NCBI GenBank assembly: GCA_964545855.1
Contig: CAZJHD010000021.1
Span: forward strand, 1 to 64,000
Reading direction: 5' to 3'
Source: CAZJHD01 sp964545855
Lineage (GTDB): Bacteria; Planctomycetota; UBA1135; JACQFD01
Length of the DNA stretch: 64,000 nucleotides
Below, in pieces: positions 1-7,196 of the stretch; positions within the stretch are counted from its first letter, which is position 1; every line of letters starts with the position of its first letter. The notes beneath the pieces are model-generated. The model was not told the origin of the DNA, made no database searches, and saw only the letters and a list, made by a program, of their open reading frames with translations. Both the position numbers and the translations under genes were made by a program.

Positions 1-96
1 GGGAATGGGGTCAGACCCCTTTCACTCTCCTCTCTCGTGCGCGCCGCGCGCGGCGCGCACGAGAGAGGAGAGAGAAAGGGGTCTGACCCCATTCCC
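1..96. repeat. REPIN-like palindrome, family A, copy 1
   Basis: A 96-bp inverted repeat with two 48-nt arms and only one mismatch, no loop to speak of, and the terminal core GGGGTCAGACCCC in each arm. The inner arms are rich in CTCTC and alternating GC. It sits just past the 3' end of the carboxypeptidase-like gene on the minus strand, so its RNA would fold into one very long hairpin there. A second copy lies about 5.1 kb away. The core on its own can be read as a start codon (ATGGGGTCAGACCCC), which creates spurious ORFs. Two inverted REP units back to back is the architecture of REPINs, which RAYT transposases are known to mobilise. No RAYT gene is in this window, so that link is inferred. 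Confidence 0.85.
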
Positions 97-106
97 CCTC
101 CGGCGT

Positions 107-1807
107 TCAGGGAGCCGATCGCCGTGCGAGGTCGATCGCCACGGACGCGTCGCCCCGCTCCGGCACGTCGATCACGCGGTCGCGGCCGGCGCATGCGCCG
201 ACGGAGAGCTCGATCGCCAAGTCTCGCGCCGCGCCGGCCTCGGCACCGAAGGGGTGCTGCGGGACGATCCGATAGCGACCCGCCGAAGGGGCATCGAAGG
301 AGAACCGTCCGCGGGTGTCGGAAGCGACGACCGCGAGCGCCGACTCATATCGATCGGGGTGCATCTCCACGTCGCTGGCGCGGCGCAGGGCGACGGCGAT
401 CGGAACGCCCGGCGAGCGCCCGTCGATCGTGAGGCGGCCCACGACGCGCCGCGGCGGTGGCGCGTCGGATCCCCGCAGTGCGAGGAGTCCGTGCCGCGCG
501 ACGGTGCAGGATCGCAGTGGCGCCGGCTCCGGCTCGAACCGCGCCGCCTCGAACCACGCGGTGCGCTCGAAGGGCTCGCCGTCCCACGGCTCGTCCCAAG
601 GGAGCTCCACGGCCACGGAGCGAAGGCCCTCCTCGTCGACGGCGACGAGCCGGCTCGGCGGAACGCGCTCGCCTCCGCGCCGGGCGCGGGGGCCGCGCCA
701 GTGGATTCGCCAGGTCGATGGATCCACGACGACGACCTCGGGATCGCTCGGCTCGAGTCTCTTCCAGAGGCTCGGCTCGAAACTCCCGCAGGTGTTGTCG
801 CCGTGCGCCTCGCGCACCTCGACCGACCGCAGAGCGATCGCCGCGCCGTCCTCCGCGCGCCGCGCCCGGACGAAGATCGGCACGCCTCGGTCGAGCACGT
901 AGGTCGGCTCGCGCGTCCACTCCTCGTAGGAGAACGCCCGCTCGCCGAAGCCGCGCGCACGCACGATGGGCGCGCGCCGCATGCCGGGCCGGAGCCCCTC
1001 GACGCGCGCGACGCCCTGCGCGTCGGTCCGCACGGGCTCGCGCCAGCAGGCGAGGTCGTCCATCTCGACCTCGGCGCCGGCGATGGGCCGCCCCTCCTCG
1101 TCGACGACCCGCACCGTGACGGCGGGCGACGGCTCCAGCACGACGTCGAGATCGTTCGGCTCCGTCGCGGAGAGGACCACCTCGCGCATCTCCCGGTCGC
1201 GGAAGCCGTCGGCCTCGACGCCGATGCACGCGCGGCCGGGACCGAGCGTGGTGAACGCGAAGCGGCCGAGGGCGTCGGTGCTCGCCACGGGCGGCGACGC
1301 CATGGTGTCGGAGTGACGCGACGGCGCCGGATCGCGGAACGCGCGCACGCGGGCGCCGGCGACGGGCGCGCCCCCGGCGTCCGTCACCCGTCCCTCGACC
1401 CGCACGGGCGGGAAGAGGAACAGCGTTCCGATCGACGCCGCGTGCAGGCCGCCGAGTCCCTGGACGACGGAGACGGCGCATCCGGGCGCGGGCGCCTCGA
1501 TCCGGTCCGCGTCGCGGACCCAGGCGCCGCGCTCGGCTTCGTGGGGCGGACGCTCGAGGACGAAGAATCCCGTCTCGTCGCTGCGCGTGGTGGCGACGCG
1601 CACCGATCCCGCGGACTCGCGTCGCCAGATCTCCACGTCGGCGCCCGCGATGGCGCGCCCGTCCGCGCCGACCACCCAGCCGTAGAGTCCGCGCTCGGGA
1701 ACGCGCGGCGCGACGGTCGCCGGCGGGATCCCCGCGAGCAGGGCGAGCACCGCCGCCATGCCGCCGGCCATGACGATCGCGGCGTCCGTTCGCGTGCTCC
1801 GGCGCAT
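107..1807 (-). CDS. Secreted carboxypeptidase-regulatory-like repeat protein
   Basis: A 566-residue exported protein of unknown function. The N-terminus (MRRSTRTDAAIVMAGGMAAV) has basic residues and a hydrophobic stretch to about residue 30, which reads as a signal peptide. The rest contains several beta-sandwich modules of the carboxypeptidase D regulatory-like type, each starting with a pattern such as GRAIAGADVEIW (about residue 50), GAPVAGARVRAF (about 140) and GRPIAGAEVEM (about 220), and followed by a TDALGRF- or TDAQGVA-like strand. The modules are normally structural or carbohydrate/protein-binding, and no catalytic residues are visible. ATG at the chosen start fits the signal peptide. 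It is divergent from the ABC transporter, with about 190 bp between, and is followed by the family A palindrome. Related proteins occur in the larger gene at 7-10 kb and in the sigma-factor fusion at 14-17 kb. Confidence 0.8.
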   Translation of the reverse strand: MRRSTRTDAAIVMAGGMAAVLALLAGIPPATVAPRVPERGLYGWVVGADGRAIAGADVEIWRRESAGSVRVATTRSDETGFFVLERPPHEAERGAWVRDADRIEAPAPGCAVSVVQGLGGLHAASIGTLFLFPPVRVEGRVTDAGGAPVAGARVRAFRDPAPSRHSDTMASPPVASTDALGRFAFTTLGPGRACIGVEADGFRDREMREVVLSATEPNDLDVVLEPSPAVTVRVVDEEGRPIAGAEVEMDDLACWREPVRTDAQGVARVEGLRPGMRRAPIVRARGFGERAFSYEEWTREPTYVLDRGVPIFVRARRAEDGAAIALRSVEVREAHGDNTCGSFEPSLWKRLEPSDPEVVVVDPSTWRIHWRGPRARRGGERVPPSRLVAVDEEGLRSVAVELPWDEPWDGEPFERTAWFEAARFEPEPAPLRSCTVARHGLLALRGSDAPPPRRVVGRLTIDGRSPGVPIAVALRRASDVEMHPDRYESALAVVASDTRGRFSFDAPSAGRYRIVPQHPFGAEAGAARDLAIELSVGACAGRDRVIDVPERGDASVAIDLARRSAP

Positions 1808-1999
1808 GGGCGCCTTCGACGGCGGCCGAGGCGACGGGTTCGGCGTTCCTCCCTTGCGGCACGATCTCGTGCCGGGCGCGGCGCTTGCTCCCGGTCGCGG
1901 CGCGCGAGCGGGCGCCGCCCCGCCCGCCGAATTCCTCCGCGGTCCCCGCGCGCGCGTGCGCGAAGGTCCGCGCTCCCTCCCGCCGCTGGTCGATCGTCG

Positions 2000-2674
2000 A
2001 TGATCGAGTTCGAACGCGTTCGCAAGGCCTACCCGCAGGGCCGTCGCACGGTCGTGGCCCTCGACGACGTGACGCTGCGCATCGAGCCGGGGGAGATCGC
2101 GGTCGTGATGGGGCGCTCCGGGTCGGGGAAGTCGACGCTCCTGCACCTCGCCGGCGCCCTCGACCTCCCGACCTCGGGCGTCGTGCGTGTCGAGGGCCGC
2201 GACGTGGCGCAGCTCACCGACGACGAGCGGACGCTGCTGCGCCGCGACCGCATCGGCTTCGTCTTCCAGTACTTCAACCTCGTGCCGACGCTCTCCGTCG
2301 CCGACAACGTGGCGCTCCCCTGTCTGTTGGCCGGAGACCGCCCCGCCCGCGTGGCGCCGCGCGTCGACGCGCTGCTGGAGCGCATCGGGCTGCGCGACCG
2401 CGCGTCGCACTTCCCCGAGGAGCTCTCCGGCGGCGAGATGCAGCGCGTCGCGATCGCGCGCGCGCTCGTGGGCGAGCCGCCGATCGTGCTCGCCGACGAG
2501 CCGACGGGGAACCTCGACAGCGCGACGGCGGGCGAGATCCTGGGGCTCCTGCGCGAGGTCGGCGCGGAGAAGGGGCGCACCGTCGTGATCGTGACGCACG
2601 ACGCGAGCGCCGAGCGCTTCGGCACGCGCACGATCCGTCTCCGCGACGGCCGCCTCGATGGGACCGCTGCGTAG
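2000..2674 (+). CDS. ABC transporter ATP-binding protein (LolD/MacB type)
   Basis: A 224-residue ATPase subunit that would power the adjacent FtsX-type permease. All nucleotide-binding motifs are intact: Walker A GRSGSGKST (residues 38-46), signature LSGGEMQRVAIARAL, Walker B followed by LADEPTGNLDS, and the switch histidine in VTHD. The TGNLDS form and the short length are typical of the LolD/MacB/FtsE branch, which moves lipoproteins or peptides or regulates wall enzymes rather than importing solutes. The start is the ATG that opens MIEFERV; the open frame continues upstream through non-coding sequence. The last codons overlap the permease start by 17 bp, so the two are translationally linked. 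The substrate cannot be told from the sequence. Confidence 0.93.
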   Translation: MIEFERVRKAYPQGRRTVVALDDVTLRIEPGEIAVVMGRSGSGKSTLLHLAGALDLPTSGVVRVEGRDVAQLTDDERTLLRRDRIGFVFQYFNLVPTLSVADNVALPCLLAGDRPARVAPRVDALLERIGLRDRASHFPEELSGGEMQRVAIARALVGEPPIVLADEPTGNLDSATAGEILGLLREVGAEKGRTVVIVTHDASAERFGTRTIRLRDGRLDGTAA

Positions 2675-5240
2675 CCTCCTGCGACTCTTCGTCGGCGGCC
2701 ACGCGCGCCGCCGGCCGGCGCGCGTCCTGCTCGGCGGATCGGCGATCGCGATCGGAGTGGCTCTCCTCGTCGCCGTCGAGAGCACCCACGGAACCATCGT
2801 CCGGTCCCTCGAACGGACCGCCGACCAGCTCGCGGGGAGGGCGCGGCTCCAGGTCCTCGAGCGGGGCGCCCTCGGCGTCGGCCCCGAGGCGCTGGAGGAG
2901 CTCCAGGATCTCCCCGGCCTGTGGGCGGCTCCCGTCGTGCAGGGGAGCCTCACGCTCTCCGATCTGCGCGACGGGCCGCTGCTCGTCCTCGGCGTCGACC
3001 CGGCGGCCGACGCACGCGCGCGCGCCTACGAGATCCGCCGGGACGCCCTCGCGCTCGACCTCGTCGCCGCCGTGCGCGCCGGCCCGCGCGCCGGAGTCTT
3101 CACGCGGCGCTTCGCGGAGCGCCACGGCCTCTCGACGGGCGACGAGGTGCGCTTCGAGGGTCCGAGCGGGATCGCGTCGATCGTCGTCGCGGGCCTGCTC
3201 GAGGACGCGGGCCCCGCGCGCGCCTTCGGCGGCAACCTCCTCGTGCTCCCCCTGGCATCGGCGCAGCGACTCCTCGGACGTGGAAACCGCTTCGACCGCA
3301 TCGAGCTGGTTCCCGACGGCACCTCCGTGGAGGAGCTGCGCACCCGCGCCGCGTCGGCCCTCGGAGAGCGCTTCGAGGTGGCGGAGCTCGCGCGGCGCGG
3401 GACCGTCGTCGAGGACGCTCTCGGGCGCGTGCGCGCGCTGGTCTCGATCTCCGCCATGGCGCTGCTCGTGGCGCTCTTCCTCATCTACAACTCGGTGTCG
3501 TTGTCGGTCGTCGAGCGCGCGCGCGACATCGGGATCCTGCGCGCGATCGGCGCGCGCCGCGTCGACCTGGAGCGCGCGCTCGTGCTGGAGTGGGCGCTCG
3601 TGGGGCTCGCCGGCTCCGTGGCCGGCGTGCTCGCGGGCTTCGGGCTCGTGCTCGTCCTGTCGGAGGCCGCGGCGCGCAGCGCGAACCTCTTCGCGACGTC
3701 GATCGACATGAGCCGACTCTCCTTCTCGTGGAGCGGAGCACTCGCGGGCGTCGTGGCGGGCACGGCGACGGCGGCGGCGGCCGCATGGCTCCCGGCCCGC
3801 GCGGCGACGCGTGCCGAGCCCGTCGACCTCTTCCGCGAGGGGATCTACCGCGCCGAGCGAGCGCACCATGCGCGCGGCGCCTTCGTGGCCGGCGCTCTGC
3901 TCGTCGTGGCGGCGGCGCTCGTCGGAGCCCTCGGCGGCGCCGGCCTCCCTCCCATGGTCTGGCTCGCGTTGGGCGTCGTCGTCTTCCTCGCCGTCGGGCT
4001 CTGCGGACCGGGAGCCGCCATCGCGCTCGCGGCCCTCGCGCGTCCGCTGCTGCAGCGCGTGCTGCGCGTCGAGGGGCGGCTCGCCACCGAGAGCGCGGCG
4101 CGGTTCCCGCAGCGGACGGCCCTCACGGTCGTCGCCTTCGGCGGCGCCGTGGCGATGATGGTGGCGTCGGCGTCGACGGTGCTCTCCTTCCAGCGCGGCA
4201 TCGAGCGGTGGATGGAGGAGTTCTTCCCCTTCGATCTGTCGGTGCAGGCGAACGACCTCGCCGACACGCTCTACGGCTCGTCGGTCTACCCCGAGGAGGT
4301 GCTCGACCGCCTGCGCGCCGTGCCGGGCGTCCGCGGCGTCGCCGGCGCGCGCGCGGCGATCCAGCCCTTCGGCGAAGCCGACGTGATGCTGACGGCCATC
4401 GAGCTGCGGGAGTTCCTCGCGTTGCATGCGGCGCGCGGCACCGAGCGAGCACTCGGGGCCGCCGCCGATCCCGCGGTGCTCGCCCGGCTCGAGGCGGGAG
4501 AGGGCGTCCTCGTCTCCGAGAACCTCGCCGCGCTGCGCGGTCTCGCCACCGGCGACCGCATCGAGCTCCCGACGCCGGCGGGCACGCGCGCGCTCCGCGT
4601 CGAGGGACTGCTCGAGGACTACTCCTGGCCCGCCGGCAGCGTGATGATCGATCGCGGCGCCTATGCGCGGCTCTGGGGCGACCGGGGCATCTCCTTCTGC
4701 GACCTCACGGTCGATCCGGCCGTGCCCGCCGCCGAGATGCGCGCGCGCATCGGCGAGGCGATCCGCGATCGAGGGCGCCTCTTCGTCTACTCGCCCGACG
4801 ACATCCGCGAAGTCGCGCGCGAGGCGCTCGCGGCGTCGATGGCGCTCGCCGACACGCTCGTGCTCCTCGCGCTCGGGATCGGATTCCTCGGCGTCGTGAA
4901 CACGCTCCTCATCTCCGTGCTGCTCCGGCGGCGCGAGATCGGCCTGCTGCGCGCCGTGGGGGCGACGCGCGCGCAGGTGGCGCGGAGCGTCGGCACGGAA
5001 TCGCTGATGCTCGCCGCCGCGGGGACGGCCTTCGGCATCGTGGCGGGGCTCGTCGGCGCCGCGATCCCGCTGCGGATGATGACGCTCGGATTCACTGGCT
5101 TCCTCGTTCCCTTCGAGGTGCCGTGGTCGACGATCCTCCTGGCCGCCGTCGCGGGCCTCGTCCTCGGCGTCGCCGCCGGCTGGCTCCCGGCCCGCCGCGC
5201 GGCGCGCACGCCGATCGTCGAGGCGCTGGCGTTCGAGTGA
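2658..5240 (+). CDS. ABC transporter permease with two FtsX domains
   Basis: An 860-residue inner-membrane permease. A first membrane helix at about residues 20-40 is followed by a large periplasmic domain, then a three-helix FtsX domain (about 265-385) containing VVERARDIGILRAIGARR. A central hydrophobic block (about 410-475) precedes a second periplasmic domain, and a second FtsX domain (about 725-850) contains RRREIGLLRAVGATR and ends in a WLPARRAAR motif. This ten-helix duplicated layout is the 'putative ABC transport system permease' class related to MacB and LolCE. With the ATPase that overlaps its start it can form a complete transporter; no membrane-fusion protein is next to it. The gene ends four bases before the second family A palindrome, which lies between it and a convergent gene. 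Confidence 0.92.
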   Translation: MGPLRSLLRLFVGGHARRRPARVLLGGSAIAIGVALLVAVESTHGTIVRSLERTADQLAGRARLQVLERGALGVGPEALEELQDLPGLWAAPVVQGSLTLSDLRDGPLLVLGVDPAADARARAYEIRRDALALDLVAAVRAGPRAGVFTRRFAERHGLSTGDEVRFEGPSGIASIVVAGLLEDAGPARAFGGNLLVLPLASAQRLLGRGNRFDRIELVPDGTSVEELRTRAASALGERFEVAELARRGTVVEDALGRVRALVSISAMALLVALFLIYNSVSLSVVERARDIGILRAIGARRVDLERALVLEWALVGLAGSVAGVLAGFGLVLVLSEAAARSANLFATSIDMSRLSFSWSGALAGVVAGTATAAAAAWLPARAATRAEPVDLFREGIYRAERAHHARGAFVAGALLVVAAALVGALGGAGLPPMVWLALGVVVFLAVGLCGPGAAIALAALARPLLQRVLRVEGRLATESAARFPQRTALTVVAFGGAVAMMVASASTVLSFQRGIERWMEEFFPFDLSVQANDLADTLYGSSVYPEEVLDRLRAVPGVRGVAGARAAIQPFGEADVMLTAIELREFLALHAARGTERALGAAADPAVLARLEAGEGVLVSENLAALRGLATGDRIELPTPAGTRALRVEGLLEDYSWPAGSVMIDRGAYARLWGDRGISFCDLTVDPAVPAAEMRARIGEAIRDRGRLFVYSPDDIREVAREALAASMALADTLVLLALGIGFLGVVNTLLISVLLRRREIGLLRAVGATRAQVARSVGTESLMLAAAGTAFGIVAGLVGAAIPLRMMTLGFTGFLVPFEVPWSTILLAAVAGLVLGVAAGWLPARRAARTPIVEALAFE

Positions 5241-5243
5241 CGC

Positions 5244-5325
5244 CCCGGGAATGGGGTCAGACCCTTTTCTCTCTCGCGCGCGCAAGCGCGCGCGAGAGAG
5301 AAAGGGGTCTGACCCCATTCCCGGG
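5244..5325. repeat. REPIN-like palindrome, family A, copy 2
   Basis: An 82-bp inverted repeat with two 41-nt arms, one mismatch (a T opposite G, which still pairs in RNA) and a CA/AG centre. Its outer arms share the GGGAATGGGGTCAGACCC core with the copy at the start of the window, while the inner GC-alternating part differs in length. It lies exactly between the 3' ends of the convergent permease and WD40 genes, so it could act as a bidirectional transcription terminator or protect mRNA 3' ends. There is no long T-run after it. Confidence 0.87.
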
Positions 5326-5336
5326 TGACGGATCCC

Positions 5337-7196
5337 TCAGCGCTCGACGCGCCACAGGAGCACCGTCCCGTCGGCGCTCGCCGAGAGCAGGAGTGCGCCG
5401 TCGGGCGTGAAGGCGAGGCTCTCCACGGCGCCGTCGTGGCCGCGGAGGGTCGCGAGGAGAGATCCCGTCGCGAGGTCCCAGAGCTGCACCACGCCCTCCT
5501 CGCCGCCGGCGGCGAGGCGCGCGCCGTCGGGGGAGAACGCGACGGCGTGGAGCGTGGCGCCGTGGCCCGAGAGCGCGGCCGTCTCCTTCGCTCCGTCCGT
5601 CGCGAAGACGCGAAGCCGCTGGTCGCCGCCGGCGACGGCGAAGCGCGTGCCGTCGGGCGAGAACGCGACCCCCTGCACGCGTCCGGCGCTCTCGATCTTC
5701 GCCGCCTCGGCGCCGTCGGGGATCCGCCAGAGCCGTGCCGTCCGGTCGTAGCTCCCCGTGAGCGCGAGCGCGCCGTCGGGCGAGAGCGCGACGGACGCGA
5801 TCCCCTCGGTGTGGGCCGCGATGGCGTGGAGCGCGTCGCCCTCGCGCCCGCGCAGGCGCAGCACGCCGTCGAGGCCGCCCGTCGCGATGCGGAGACCGTC
5901 GCGCGACAGGGCGACCGACCGCAGCTCCGACTCCTCCTGGGCGAGGACGCGCGTGGTGCCGTCGCCGAGGCTCCAGGCGAGCAGCGCGCCGTCGACACCG
6001 GCCGTGAGCACGCGCTCGCCGCCGGCTTCGATCGCGAGCGACACGAGGGGCCGCGCGTCGCTCGCGATCATTCCGCGCGACGCGCCCGAGGGGAGATCCC
6101 AGAGCCCCAGCCGGCCGTCGGCGCCGGCCGTGACGGCGAGCACTCCCGTCGGCGCGACGGCGACGCCCTTCACGGCGCCGCGGTGCGAGGCGGGCCCGCG
6201 CGCTTCGCGCAGCGTCGCGCCGTCGTGGATCGTGATCACTCCATCGGCGGAGCCCGAGGCCACCCACGATCCGTCGGGCGACGCCGCGAGGCAGGAGAGG
6301 GACGCTTCCTGTCGCTCGCCGCGGGCCGTCTCGCGCGCGGCGTCGAGATCGATGCGCCGGAGCGTCCCGTCGCTCCCGCTCGTCCACGCCGTCGCGCCAT
6401 CGCGGGCGAGCGCGAGGCCCAGCAGCAGGGAGGCGCCGACGTGCACCTCCGCACGCGCCTCACCCGTGGCAACGCTCCACGAGCGCACGCGGCCGTCTCC
6501 CGCGCTGCACGCGAGCGTGCGTCCGTCGGCCGACCACGCCACGGCGTAGGCCATGTGGGGAGCCGCCTCGATGCGCGTGCGCTCGCGGCCGGTCGCAACG
6601 TCCCAAAGGCGCAGGGTCCCGTCGCCGCTCGACGACGCGAGCCGCGTCCCGTCGGGCGACCAGGCGACGCCCGACACGATCTGGTCGTGTCCCTCGATGC
6701 GCGCGCGCTCGAACCCCGTCGCCGGATCGAAGAGGCGCACGGTGCGGTCTCCGCTCCCGCTCGCGAGGAGCGCACCGTCGGGCGACCAGGCGAGCGCGCC
6801 GACGGCGAAGGTGTGGCCCTCGGCGCGCACGAGTTCGCGGCCCGTCGCCGCGTCGAAGACGCGGATCGTGCGGTCGGCGCCGGCCGTCGCGAGGCGCGCG
6901 CCGTCGGGCGACCAGGCGAGGGCGAGGACGGCGTTGGCGTTCCCCCGCAGCCTCCGCACCTCGCGTCCCGTCACGGGATCCCAGAGACGCACCGTGCGGT
7001 CGGCGCCGCCCGAGGCGAGGAGCGCGCCGTCGGGCGAGACGGCGAGAGCTCCCACCGGACCGTCGTGTCGCAAGCGCCGCGTGCCGAGCCGCGCGACGGC
7101 GCCCTCGGGGAGCGAGTCGTCACCGGACGGCGCCTGCGCGCGCGCCGTCGTCGCGAGCACGACACCGAATGCGGCGGCGAGCAGCGCGCGCCTCAT
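5337..7196 (-). CDS. Secreted WD40-repeat beta-propeller protein
   Basis: A 619-residue exported protein with a signal peptide (MRRALLAAAFGVVLATTARA) and then WD40 repeats to the last residue. About 14 blades can be counted from their ends, for example VRLWDP, IRVFDA, VRLFDP, LRLWDV, LGLWDL, ARLWRI, VQLWDL and VLLWRV. Each is preceded by an AxSPDGxxLASG strand. Fourteen blades would give two seven-bladed propellers with nothing else attached. WD40 propellers are protein-interaction platforms; in this lineage they usually have no enzymatic role. The ATG overlaps the stop of the upstream gene (ATGA), so the two should be co-translated, and the proteins may act together outside the cytoplasm. 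Confidence 0.9.
   Translation of the reverse strand: MRRALLAAAFGVVLATTARAQAPSGDDSLPEGAVARLGTRRLRHDGPVGALAVSPDGALLASGGADRTVRLWDPVTGREVRRLRGNANAVLALAWSPDGARLATAGADRTIRVFDAATGRELVRAEGHTFAVGALAWSPDGALLASGSGDRTVRLFDPATGFERARIEGHDQIVSGVAWSPDGTRLASSSGDGTLRLWDVATGRERTRIEAAPHMAYAVAWSADGRTLACSAGDGRVRSWSVATGEARAEVHVGASLLLGLALARDGATAWTSGSDGTLRRIDLDAARETARGERQEASLSCLAASPDGSWVASGSADGVITIHDGATLREARGPASHRGAVKGVAVAPTGVLAVTAGADGRLGLWDLPSGASRGMIASDARPLVSLAIEAGGERVLTAGVDGALLAWSLGDGTTRVLAQEESELRSVALSRDGLRIATGGLDGVLRLRGREGDALHAIAAHTEGIASVALSPDGALALTGSYDRTARLWRIPDGAEAAKIESAGRVQGVAFSPDGTRFAVAGGDQRLRVFATDGAKETAALSGHGATLHAVAFSPDGARLAAGGEEGVVQLWDLATGSLLATLRGHDGAVESLAFTPDGALLLSASADGTVLLWRVER

Noticed and set aside
5..1999. 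Long plus-strand frame preceding the ABC ATPase, opening inside the palindrome (MGSDPF)
   Set aside because: It is antisense to the carboxypeptidase-like gene, Arg-rich and without motifs; the ATPase proper begins at 2000.
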